Shown: positions 1-6,368 of the stretch, piece by piece
How the letters are laid out: each line of letters opens with the position of its first letter
Numbering within the stretch: position 1 is the stretch's first letter
Assembly (NCBI GenBank): GCA_902772745.1
Contig: CACYBV010000140.1
Location: 1 to 7,222 of the forward strand
Length of the DNA stretch: 7,222 bases
Direction: 5' to 3'
Source: an uncultured Eubacteriales bacterium
GTDB taxonomy: Bacteria > Bacillota > Clostridia > Lachnospirales > Lachnospiraceae
Position numbers and translations under genes: made by a program
Notes under the pieces: model-generated
What the model saw: the letters and a program-made list of their open reading frames with translations, nothing else
The model's database searches: none
What the model was told of the DNA's origin: nothing

Positions 1-1
1 A

Positions 2-451
2 AGATGGGGACACGATCCGGAAATGCTGATTGCATATTTTCTGAAGGATCTGACTGCGGAATTCCTGCACGACGATGGAACCCGGGAGGAAATTGTGCTT
101 GGAACGCCTGAAAACGTCCTCATTGGCATTACAATCAAAAAAGATAAGGAACTCCGGGACCGGCTGAGCCGGATTATGGAACGGCGTGAGTCGGAAAAGC
201 CGGAGATAACAGACGAGAAAGCGCTTTATCGGCAGAAATTATACGACGGAACGCTGCTGTATTTTGCGGAAAAAGCGAAAGAAGTCTGGCCGAGGCTGGA
301 TATACAGCCGGCGGAGCGGAGCGTGCTCTTCGAAACCTATGACGAGCGTGAGAAATATGTAGATCTGGCCAGAAAACGGCTGCGGAACGCGCGGATCGAA
401 AAACCGGAAGATTTTACATACTGGCTCGGCGATTCTTCGTTTGACAATTGA
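2..451 (+). CDS. C-terminal part of an unrecognised protein (5' end outside window)
   Basis: The reading frame is open from the first full codon at position 2 to a TGA at 449-451, giving 149 visible residues. The first in-frame ATG is at 23, but the codons before it read sensibly (R-W-G-H-D-P-E) and no ribosome binding site precedes that ATG, so the gene most likely starts upstream of the window. The visible part is soluble and strongly charged, with no membrane segment. A helical, Lys/Arg/Glu-rich stretch fills roughly the middle (K-K-D-K-E-L-R-D-R-L), and the end is aromatic and acidic (Y-W-L-G-D-S-S-F-D-N). I do not recognise the family and assign no function. A hairpin begins 15 bases after the stop, so it is probably the last gene of its transcript and separate from the sugar locus downstream. 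Confidence 0.7.
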   Translation, partial: RWGHDPEMLIAYFLKDLTAEFLHDDGTREEIVLGTPENVLIGITIKKDKELRDRLSRIMERRESEKPEITDEKALYRQKLYDGTLLYFAEKAKEVWPRLDIQPAERSVLFETYDEREKYVDLARKRLRNARIEKPEDFTYWLGDSSFDN

Positions 452-465
452 TGCAGAAGCGGAGG

Positions 466-513
466 CAGGCCTTTCATATGGGTTTTGAAAACTGATATGA
501 AAGGCCTGTTTCC
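466..513 (+). terminator. Probable intrinsic terminator after the first gene
   Basis: A perfect 14-bp stem (CAGGCCTTTCATAT at 466-479 pairing with 495-508) encloses a 15-base loop that could itself fold slightly (GTTTT/AAAAC). It lies directly after the stop codon at 451. The run of T after the stem is short (TTT then CC), so termination may be inefficient, or the hairpin may mainly protect the 3' end of the mRNA. The stem is nearly symmetrical, but no good T-run is present on the other strand either. Confidence 0.65.
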
Positions 514-560
514 ACTGATCAGAGAGAGAAATGGGATAAGTTGAAAGCGGATATTGAAAA

Positions 561-590
561 TGGACAGGACCGCCGGAATAAGGTTATAAT
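561..590 (+). promoter_or_regulatory. Sigma-A-type promoter of the GH106-like gene
   Basis: A perfect -10 box TATAAT (585-590) sits 18 bp after TGGACA (561-566), which matches TTGACA at five of six positions. Transcription would start near 597, giving a leader of about 27 bases before the ATG at 624. An AGCGGATAT box at 546-554 lies 15 bp ahead of the -35 box, the same distance as the second operator box in the two other promoters of this window. Confidence 0.75.
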
Positions 591-607
591 ACCTGAAAAG
601 GAAAGAT

Positions 608-613
608 CGGAGG
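608..613 (+). promoter_or_regulatory. Ribosome binding site of the GH106-like gene
   Basis: CGGAGG at 608-613 is followed by a 10-base spacer to the ATG at 624. It supports that start over later in-frame ATG codons such as the one at residue 13. Confidence 0.7.
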
Positions 614-623
614 TATTAGCGGC

Positions 624-3482
624 ATGAAACAGAAACCAGCTCTTTTTGATAGTATTCCGATGGAGGCGCGGCCCGGAGTCCGTTACTGGGTGCCCGCAGC
701 GGCAATGGATGAGGCGGATTTCAGGGAAGAAATCCGACAGCTCTGTGAGAGGGGATTCGGCAGAATCGAGCTCGTTGTCCTTTCCGGGCGAAATGCGGAG
801 CTTGATCGAAGCGAAGACGGCTGGGGCACTGAAAACTGGGACAGAATGGTACGGATTGCGGCAGATGAGACCGAAAAACTTGGAATGAAGCTGGACATCG
901 CAAATGGTCCCGGCTGGCCGATCAGTTCGCCGGCAATTAAGGATGCGGATGATCCAGCGGCGCTTCGTGAGCTGACTTACGGCGAATTTACGCTGCCAGG
1001 TGGTTTACGTTATGAAGGCCCTCTCCCCGAGAGGAAGACGGTCCGTCCGGAAGGCACGCCGAAGCTTGTGGCTGTGATGGCTTATCCGATTGTCGGGGAG
1101 AAAACGCTGCGGGAGTCTGGATACATTGATCTTAGGCCGTTCATCTCCGAAGACGGGAAAACTATGCGATTTGACCTTCCGGAACAGGAAGGCACAGAAA
1201 GCTATGCCGTCTTTGCCTTTTACGAACAGCCAGCCGTTCATAAGATCAATTCCGGACAGAATTACGTTATCGACCATCTCGGAAAAGCCGGTGTTGAGGC
1301 CTGTAAAGCATACTGGGATCCGATCTTCGAAAAGTACGATTATCCATCGATGGAGTCCTTTTTCTGCGATTCCCTGGAATATGTTGTGAGCCTCGAATGG
1401 ACGCCGGGATTTGAGACTTTCTATGAGGAAAAATACGGTTACGATATCCGTCCCTTCCTGCCGGTTATCGGAGAGCATCCCTCTGTTCTCGCGGTCCCGG
1501 AAGTGGCCGGATACCGCTTTGAAGCCCCGGATGTTTCTGAAATGATCAACCGCGAATTTATGGAAGCCCTGACCTTCTGTTACTGCGAAACCCACCTTCG
1601 CGGGCTGGAGGAGATGGCAAACAAATACGGCAAGACGATCCGTTACCAGGTCGCATATAATAAACCCTTTGAGGAGGAAATCAGCGCGCTGTATCCCGGA
1701 ATTCCTGAAAATGAAGCGCTTGGGCGTCCGGCCTTCGACGGGATGAAGGATATGGCCGCGGCAGCGCATCTCGGAAGGAAGAAACGCTACAGTTTCGAGT
1801 GCGCGGCGGAATTCGGTTTTGGCTATAATCAGACTTATGAAGACCTGCTGTGGTGGGTGAAACGTGCACAGATGGCTGGAATGAATGCCCAGATACTGCA
1901 CGGCGCCTCCTACTCCGGCGCGTATAATGGCCGGCTTTCGGAAAACGGCCGCGTCCCCGGCGCCGGGTGGCCCGGCTATGAGGGATTCGGCAAATTTGTT
2001 TCCAACAACTGGAACCGGACGCTTTCCATAAAGGATGCACGGAAGGTTCTCGACCGGATAGCACGGACAAATATGATCTTCCTCGGCACAAAAAAGGTGG
2101 ACGCGGCAATCTTAAGAAGCGAATATACCAATACCGGGGAAGGCGGCGAAGGCTGCTTCTATAACGATGACGGGATGCTTTCCAATGCCGGTTTTTCCTA
2201 CGAATTTGTCTGTGAAAGCCTGCTCCGGCTGCCGGTGTGCGAAGTGCGGGACGGCGTGCTGGATCCGGAAGGCCCCGCATACCGCGCGCTGATTGTAATG
2301 CCGGGGATCGAACTCTCTCTGGACGGAATCCGTACGCTTCGGAAGCTTCAGAAAGCAGGAATGCCGGTCGTTTTATGCAGCGAAAGCTATCCCTGCCGCT
2401 TCTACAGCGACTATGCGGATGAGAAGAGACGTGAAGCATGGGCAAGGGAATTCGATGAACTTTTCACATCGGCCAAAGAAGCGGGTTGTGTTGCTGCGAT
2501 CGAGGATGTGCCGGAGACACTCCTGTCAAAAGGCATTGAGCCGCGCATCCGTACGGAATGCGGACATGATCTGATCACTGCGGTTCATGAGACGGAAGAG
2601 TACACTTTCTATATCCTGTATGCCAACAACCGGGTCATGTTTGACCGGAAAGATCTTACTCTCGGGACGACACATGTCACCGGCGGTTACCGGCCTGGAA
2701 CGATGAAAAACACCTATGAACGTCCGGGAGATCCGAGCCGCAGCTGTGTGAAGCTTTCCATTGAAGCGGGCGGACAGATCTCGGTTTATGACCCATGGGA
2801 CAACAGTTTCATCCCCTCGGGACTTGTTCCGGAAGGAAATCACGCAAAAGGAGAACTCTGGATCGAGGAAGACGAGATGCTGATCCTCGCGGAAGAAAAG
2901 CAAGGAGAAGAGAAGGCTGCAATGTCTGAAAAGACCGCCTTTGCCGCAGTCTCCCCGGCATCGAAGAGAAATCTTATTCCGATCCGTTTTGAACGTTTGC
3001 AGCTGAACGCCTTTGAGCCCGAAAAGCCCGGAGAGTATTCCTTCCTCCGGAGCAGATTCTCCACGGAGAGCCGTACCTATATGATCGAAGAGGCAAAAGC
3101 ATTCTCGGAGATTGATCCGGAACTGGAGCGCTTTGCCGGAAAAGGCACCTATACGGGAAGCTTCACAGTGGAAAAGAAAGACGGCGCGCGTTATATGCTG
3201 AAGCTTGGAAAAACCGCCGATACGCTTCGTGTTAGGGTGAACGGACAGGAGATTGAAAACCTGGATCAGGTCTTCAGGAGAGCTGACGTCACAGATTTTG
3301 TAACAGACGGCCGGAATCAGATCAGCGTTCGGGTTATGACGAACCTGCACGCCCGGCTGACGGAATCCTTTGATCCGAAAAACTATGAAAGCATGCCGTT
3401 CTGCCCGCCGTCGATGGAACACCGATTCGGCCTGTGGGAGGAGCCGGGATTCCCGATCGGCGTGGAAGAATATGCTGACTAA
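624..3482 (+). CDS. GH106-like glycoside hydrolase (putative alpha-L-rhamnosidase), cytoplasmic
   Basis: The 952-residue protein resembles family GH106, which hydrolyses terminal alpha-L-rhamnosides. Family-like landmarks appear in order. Residues 67-102 carry G-W-G-T-E-N-W-D followed by the L-D-I-A-N-G-P-G-W-P strand. Residues 115-205 form a beta-rich insertion. Residues 213-280 run from Y-V-I-D-H-L-G through D-S-L-E (249-252), E-W-T and the K-Y-G-Y-D-I-R-P-F-L-P motif. Residues 389-431 hold F-E-C-A-A-E-F and the W-W-V-K-R-A-Q-M-A-G barrel element. Residues 840-912 look like a galactose-binding-type beta-sandwich. Glu252, Glu392 and Glu396 are conserved-looking acidic candidates, but I cannot map the catalytic pair without an alignment. 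There is no signal peptide or membrane segment, so it probably acts inside the cell on imported oligosaccharides. It has its own promoter and terminator and precedes the sensor/regulator pair. The fold assignment is fairly firm; the rhamnosidase specificity is inferred. Confidence 0.82.
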   Translation: MKQKPALFDSIPMEARPGVRYWVPAAAMDEADFREEIRQLCERGFGRIELVVLSGRNAELDRSEDGWGTENWDRMVRIAADETEKLGMKLDIANGPGWPISSPAIKDADDPAALRELTYGEFTLPGGLRYEGPLPERKTVRPEGTPKLVAVMAYPIVGEKTLRESGYIDLRPFISEDGKTMRFDLPEQEGTESYAVFAFYEQPAVHKINSGQNYVIDHLGKAGVEACKAYWDPIFEKYDYPSMESFFCDSLEYVVSLEWTPGFETFYEEKYGYDIRPFLPVIGEHPSVLAVPEVAGYRFEAPDVSEMINREFMEALTFCYCETHLRGLEEMANKYGKTIRYQVAYNKPFEEEISALYPGIPENEALGRPAFDGMKDMAAAAHLGRKKRYSFECAAEFGFGYNQTYEDLLWWVKRAQMAGMNAQILHGASYSGAYNGRLSENGRVPGAGWPGYEGFGKFVSNNWNRTLSIKDARKVLDRIARTNMIFLGTKKVDAAILRSEYTNTGEGGEGCFYNDDGMLSNAGFSYEFVCESLLRLPVCEVRDGVLDPEGPAYRALIVMPGIELSLDGIRTLRKLQKAGMPVVLCSESYPCRFYSDYADEKRREAWAREFDELFTSAKEAGCVAAIEDVPETLLSKGIEPRIRTECGHDLITAVHETEEYTFYILYANNRVMFDRKDLTLGTTHVTGGYRPGTMKNTYERPGDPSRSCVKLSIEAGGQISVYDPWDNSFIPSGLVPEGNHAKGELWIEEDEMLILAEEKQGEEKAAMSEKTAFAAVSPASKRNLIPIRFERLQLNAFEPEKPGEYSFLRSRFSTESRTYMIEEAKAFSEIDPELERFAGKGTYTGSFTVEKKDGARYMLKLGKTADTLRVRVNGQEIENLDQVFRRADVTDFVTDGRNQISVRVMTNLHARLTESFDPKNYESMPFCPPSMEHRFGLWEEPGFPIGVEEYAD

Positions 3483-3523
3483 GGTTCGGAACAGGAAGTA
3501 AATATCTCCGATACGAGAGACAG

Positions 3524-3556
3524 AATCCGCCGGGAAACAGGCCCCGGCGGATTTTT
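3524..3556 (+). terminator. Intrinsic terminator after the GH106-like gene
   Basis: An 11-bp GC-rich stem (AATCCGCCGGG at 3524-3534 with 3543-3553) has an 8-base loop and is followed by a T-run ending at 3556. It lies 42 bases after the stop codon. This is a textbook Rho-independent terminator and separates the enzyme gene from the kinase transcript. Its 3' arm (GGCGGATTTTT) doubles as the upstream box of the putative operator for the kinase promoter. Confidence 0.88.
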
Positions 3557-3576
3557 AACAGGTTTCAGGTGGAAAT
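3546..3576 (+). promoter_or_regulatory. Candidate operator (two direct boxes) ahead of the kinase promoter
   Basis: GGCGGATTT (3546-3554) and GGTGGAAAT (3568-3576) start 22 bp apart, about two helical turns. The second starts 11 bp before an AATATTCAAA block (3579-3588) that contains the -35 region. The same boxes with the same spacings occur before the lipoprotein gene (6269, 6291, 6302). AraC-type regulators commonly bind tandem half-sites spaced in this way just upstream of -35. Binding by the response regulator encoded here is inferred, and the first box is also explained by the terminator. Confidence 0.45.
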
Positions 3577-3582
3577 TCAATA

Positions 3583-3611
3583 TTCAAAAAGAGCCATAGT
3601 TCGGATATAAT
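3583..3611 (+). promoter_or_regulatory. Promoter of the kinase/regulator operon
   Basis: A perfect TATAAT (3606-3611) lies 17 bp after TTCAAA (3583-3588), a weak -35 box matching TTGACA at four of six positions. A weak -35 with an upstream repeat pair is what an activator-dependent promoter usually looks like. Transcription would start near 3618. Confidence 0.7.
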
Positions 3612-3658
3612 GCTATCTGTAAAAGTGGATATGCCAGACAGAGAACGGGGGCGATAAA

Positions 3659-5281
3659 TTGAAGGACAGACGAAGCACATTGAGGAAAGCCAGTGCGAGA
3701 AGCACGATCCCCGTGAAGATCGTTTTGATTTTCACGGCACTTTTGGTGCCGATCTATGCGCTTCTTCTGATTTCCGCCGGCGCTTATCTGAAGTCGATTG
3801 AGGAGCAGGCGCTTCAGAATACCCAGTCGATTCTCGATATCAATTTGGCACAGCTCGAGTCCGAAATCAGCCGGATTGACTCTTTTTACTATAATCTGCT
3901 GGAAAATGACACCGCATTTCAGCGGCTCCGGCGCTGGAGTGGAAGTGATGATGACAAGCTTGCGCTGTTTCGGGTCAACCAGACGCTCCGGCTGCAGAAT
4001 CCGATGATTTCGGCGCCTTCGTCGTTCTGTCTGTATCTGGAAGAGGCGGATCAGCTCCTTTTTCATGACAATACACATGCGCCGGTTGAAGTCATCGAGC
4101 TTAGGCAGAAGATTGAACGGTCCTGGTTTGTCAGCCGCAATATCAACTGGGAAGTAGGAACTGTAGACGGGCGTCCTTTTCTGTTTCACACGATCGGAGA
4201 CGACGGCGTGTATGTCGGCGCGATGATCGACCTGAACCGGATCATGTCCAACATGCAGAAGGAAATTCCATATGAGCATGTGACGGTAAGTCTTGTGACG
4301 GATCCAGGCATGCCGAAAGAACCCTGTGTATTATCCGAGGTGCACCGGACAAAACATTTCATCCGCATTGATCTGGACCGAAGAGAAATCCGGGAATCCA
4401 TGCCGGTTGTGTCAAGGATTATTCTGATCGTCGGATTATTTCTGGTCATTGTACTCCCGATCCTGCTGATCCTGGTGTTTATGCGGATGATTGTACTCCC
4501 GATCCGGAGAATCGAAGAAGGCATGTTCCGCTTAGCTTCCGGCGAGCAGGACTACCGGATTCCGGAATTACAGGCTTCCCGCGAATTTGTCGGAATGCGC
4601 AACTCCTTCAACAACATGGCCTCGGAGATCCAGACGCTGAAAATACAGCAGTATGAGGAGGCCCTGGAGAGGGAGCAGATGATGCTCCAGAACCTGCTTC
4701 TTCAGATCCGCCCGCATTTCCTGCTGAATTTCTTCAACCAGATTTTCAGCATGGCGGAGCTTGAGGACTATGAAGGCATTAAGAAGAGCAGCCTGTATCT
4801 GTCACGCTTTTTCCGTCATCTCTTCCGAAGCGACCGGATTACGACCTATAAATCTGAACTCGAGCTTACAGACGCTTATCTCGAGCTCATGGAGGAGCGC
4901 TTTACCGACTGCTTCACGGTAACGCGGGACTATGACGAGAAGCTGATGGAATACCGGATTCCGCCGCTGATTGTCCAGAATTTTGTGGAGAATATTTTCA
5001 AATACGCCGTCAGCGACGGAAATCTTGTGGACATCCGGCTGAGCCTTCAGAAAGAGGAGGGATATGTCGTCATGACAATCGCTGACGACGGTCCGGGTAT
5101 GGATGAAAAGACGCTTCAGATGATTCGGGAATCAAAACCGATTGAGAAGGCGGACGGCACGCATATCGGGATCTATAATTCACAGTATCGGCTGAAAAAA
5201 CTCTGCGGGAACGGCTGCCGGCTGGAAGTGCAGTCTGTGCTGACGGAAGGCACCACCGTAAAAATATTGATTCCTGTGTAA
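3659..5281 (+). CDS. YesM/LytS-type sensor histidine kinase, membrane-bound
   Basis: The 540-residue protein begins at a TTG (3659) preceded by a modest G-rich site (GGGGG at 3647-3651). No ATG or GTG in a better position keeps the first membrane helix. The domain order is: transmembrane helix at about 19-44; extracellular sensor region at about 45-250; second helix at about 253-279; HAMP-like linker at 278-325; coiled coil at about 322-347; and a His_kinase domain with the phospho-acceptor motif L-Q-I-R-P-H-F-L-L-N around His353. The ATPase follows with the N box V-Q-N-F-V-E-N (439-445), the G1 box A-D-D-G-P-G-M (475-481) and the G2-type segment G-T-H-I-G-I-Y-N (500-507). All key elements are present, so it should be active. 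The N box continues K-Y where the family usually has K-H. It is co-transcribed with the response regulator 34 bases downstream and probably senses an extracellular sugar. The ligand is unknown. Confidence 0.9.
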   Translation: MKDRRSTLRKASARSTIPVKIVLIFTALLVPIYALLLISAGAYLKSIEEQALQNTQSILDINLAQLESEISRIDSFYYNLLENDTAFQRLRRWSGSDDDKLALFRVNQTLRLQNPMISAPSSFCLYLEEADQLLFHDNTHAPVEVIELRQKIERSWFVSRNINWEVGTVDGRPFLFHTIGDDGVYVGAMIDLNRIMSNMQKEIPYEHVTVSLVTDPGMPKEPCVLSEVHRTKHFIRIDLDRREIRESMPVVSRIILIVGLFLVIVLPILLILVFMRMIVLPIRRIEEGMFRLASGEQDYRIPELQASREFVGMRNSFNNMASEIQTLKIQQYEEALEREQMMLQNLLLQIRPHFLLNFFNQIFSMAELEDYEGIKKSSLYLSRFFRHLFRSDRITTYKSELELTDAYLELMEERFTDCFTVTRDYDEKLMEYRIPPLIVQNFVENIFKYAVSDGNLVDIRLSLQKEEGYVVMTIADDGPGMDEKTLQMIRESKPIEKADGTHIGIYNSQYRLKKLCGNGCRLEVQSVLTEGTTVKILIPV

Positions 5282-5306
5282 AGCAGGTTCCGTGACTGAA
5301 GTTAAT

Positions 5307-5312
5307 GGAGGG
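5307..5312 (+). promoter_or_regulatory. Ribosome binding site that decides the response-regulator start
   Basis: GGAGGG at 5307-5312 lies just ahead of the ATG at 5316, with a short spacer of 3-4 bases. It lies inside the longer frame that would start at GTG 5292, whose own upstream sequence (GCAGG) is weaker. The ATG start also gives the typical short receiver N-terminus, so it is preferred. Confidence 0.55.
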
Positions 5313-5315
5313 CTC

Positions 5316-6113
5316 ATGGAGAAAGACAGTATCCTGATTGTGGATGATGAAAACCTGACAAGACGCGCGCTGATTTCGGGCATACGCTGGGAAGAACTCG
5401 GGATCGGACAGATCCTGGAGGCCGGATCGGCTGCGAAGGCGAAGGAAATCCTGCAGAACGAAAAAGTGGACCTCGCCTTAATTGATATCGAGATGCCCGG
5501 GGAGTCCGGCTTGGACCTTCTGGCGTGGATCCGCGCAAATATCAGCGAAGAGCTGCCCTGTTCTTTCCTTACCTGTCACGCATCGTTTAATTATGCTCAG
5601 GCTGCGATCCGCTACGGTTCTTTTGACTATCTGCTGAAGCCGGTAAATTATGAAGAAGTGGAGGATCTGATTCTCCGCATGATCGGGCGTACGCGCGAAG
5701 TCCGGGAAAACCAGGAAATCTCCGAATACGGACGGCAGTGGATTCACGAGCGTGAACTGGAAGGTAAAAAGTATGAGAAAGCAGCTCCTTCCACCGAGGA
5801 AATCGTCGACAATATAATCAGCTACATCCGTTCCCATCTGTCGGAGAAGCTGTCGCTGTCGGATCTCGCGCACAACGCCGGGCTCAATCCGAACTATTTC
5901 AATAAAGTATTCAAGGAACGGGCGGGCGATACCGTAAACCAGTTCATCATCAAGGAGAAAATGGCGCTTGCCGCGCGCCTCCTGCGGGAAGGCAATCTCA
6001 AATCTTATGCCATTGCCGAATCTCTTGGCTATGACAATTACGCGAACTTTGTCAATATGTTCAAGAAAATCTATGGAAAGTCGCCAAATGCATATGCGGA
6101 GGAGAACCGGTAA
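5316..6113 (+). CDS. YesN-type response regulator: receiver plus AraC-family DNA-binding domain
   Basis: The 265-residue cytoplasmic transcription factor is the partner of the preceding kinase. The receiver covers about residues 4-125. It has the acidic pair Asp10/Asp11, phospho-acceptor Asp57 in L-I-D-I-E-M-P-G, Thr86 in F-L-T-C-H, and Lys108 in D-Y-L-L-K-P-V. A linker of only about 35 residues follows. The AraC-type domain spans about 162-263 with two helix-turn-helix units: L-S-D-L-A-H-N-A-G-L-N-P-N-Y-F-N-K-V-F-K, and A-I-A-E-S-L-G-Y-D-N-Y-A-N-F-V-N-M-F-K-K. All catalytic receiver residues are present. Members of this group are often well over 300 residues, so this is a compact form that lacks a long middle region. 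A GTG at 5292 would add eight residues but has a poorer ribosome binding site. It probably activates the downstream lipoprotein/transporter genes and may regulate its own operon. Confidence 0.9.
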   Translation: MEKDSILIVDDENLTRRALISGIRWEELGIGQILEAGSAAKAKEILQNEKVDLALIDIEMPGESGLDLLAWIRANISEELPCSFLTCHASFNYAQAAIRYGSFDYLLKPVNYEEVEDLILRMIGRTREVRENQEISEYGRQWIHERELEGKKYEKAAPSTEEIVDNIISYIRSHLSEKLSLSDLAHNAGLNPNYFNKVFKERAGDTVNQFIIKEKMALAARLLREGNLKSYAIAESLGYDNYANFVNMFKKIYGKSPNAYAEENR

Positions 6114-6268
6114 GTAAAAAGCTGACTGATCTCGAGCCTGCGATGGCTGGCTTCTGACAGAGCTGTCCGGCTGAGATTATCCCGAGCCGAGGGTAATGGT
6201 GTGTCTTCGGAAGTGTATTGAAACCTACACTGAAGAAGACACACCATCCCGCAGGCGAGTTTGGCAGA
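6114..6268 (+). other. Structured non-coding tail of the kinase/regulator transcript
   Basis: I see no gene here. The stretch is rich in self-complementary segments, including ATTATCCC (6176-6183) against GGGTAAT (6191-6197) with one bulged base, and the long stem-loop at 6196-6247. No hairpin is directly followed by a T-run. The only T-run (TTTTTT, 6275-6280) comes 27 bases after the large hairpin. Read-through from the regulator gene into the lipoprotein gene is therefore possible. Confidence 0.5.
6196..6247 (+). repeat. Long two-tier stem-loop after the response-regulator gene
   Basis: ATGGTGTGTCTTC (6196-6208) pairs perfectly with 6235-6247 over 13 bp. After a symmetrical 3+3 internal loop, AGTGTA (6212-6217) pairs with TACACT (6226-6231) around an 8-base loop. 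It would form a stable hairpin at the 3' end of the kinase/regulator mRNA and may stabilise or end that transcript. It lacks the adjacent T-run of a classical terminator. Confidence 0.6.
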
Positions 6269-6299
6269 GGTGGATTTTTTACAACTTCGGGGCGGATTT
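6269..6299 (+). promoter_or_regulatory. Candidate operator (two direct boxes) ahead of the lipoprotein promoter
   Basis: GGTGGATTT (6269-6277) and GGCGGATTT (6291-6299) match at eight of nine positions and start 22 bp apart. The second starts 11 bp before AATATTCAAA (6302-6311). The kinase promoter has the same arrangement with the same spacings (3546, 3568, 3579). The first box continues as GGTGGATTTTTTACA, matching GGCGGATTTTTAACA upstream of the kinase at 13 of 15 bases, although here it is not part of any terminator stem. It is the likeliest binding site for the AraC-type response regulator, by inference. Confidence 0.5.
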
Positions 6300-6322
6300 G
6301 GAATATTCAAATCCGCCCCGAA
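6286..6322. repeat. Perfect 15-bp-arm inverted repeat overlapping the -35 region
   Basis: TTCGGGGCGGATTTG (6286-6300) is the exact reverse complement of CAAATCCGCCCCGAA (6308-6322), with GAATATT between them. The right arm contains most of the -35 hexamer. It is not followed by a T-run on either strand, so a terminator role is unlikely. It may be an operator for a dimeric protein, or a hairpin formed in read-through RNA. Confidence 0.85.
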
Positions 6323-6334
6323 ACGGGATACAAT
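6306..6334 (+). promoter_or_regulatory. Promoter of the lipoprotein (transporter) gene
   Basis: TACAAT (6329-6334) lies 17 bp after TTCAAA (6306-6311). The hexamers and spacer length match the kinase promoter, and the two are continuous with a shared 10-base block. The poor -35 suggests a need for an activator. The start point should be near 6341, leaving a leader of only about 28 bases. Confidence 0.68.
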
Positions 6335-6354
6335 GCAATCACCTTAAGAAAAAC

Positions 6355-6360
6355 AGGAGG
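6355..6360 (+). promoter_or_regulatory. Strong ribosome binding site fixing a GTG start
   Basis: AGGAGG at 6355-6360 stands eight bases before GTG at 6369. This, and the lipoprotein signal that follows at once, fixes the start at a non-ATG codon. Confidence 0.85.
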
Positions 6361-6368
6361 AAAACATT

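Noticed and set aside
542..555. Possible catabolite-control (cre) site TGAAAGCGGATATT before the hydrolase promoter
   Set aside because: The left half matches the cre consensus but the right half has three mismatches, so the palindromic character is lost. It is not strong enough to list as a site.
1005..1901. 298-residue open frame on the - strand inside the hydrolase gene
   Set aside because: It lies wholly opposite a convincing family-like protein, has no ribosome binding site or family resemblance, and reads as a codon-bias shadow. The long - strand frames at 1681-2445 and 2526-3422 are rejected for the same reason.
5292..5315. GTG at 5292 as the start of the response regulator
   Set aside because: It would place the good GGAGGG site inside the gene and add eight residues not expected before the receiver domain. 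It cannot be fully excluded.
6166..6200. Possible thiamine pyrophosphate riboswitch, from GGCTGAGATTAT
   Set aside because: Only the CTGAGA-like segment matches. The other conserved parts (the ACCTGAT segment and the GGATAATGCCAGCG region) are missing, it lies upstream of the promoter, and the next gene is a sugar-binding protein.
6286..6322. The inverted repeat as an intrinsic terminator
   Set aside because: No T-run follows the stem on either strand, and the right arm overlaps the -35 box of a convincing promoter.
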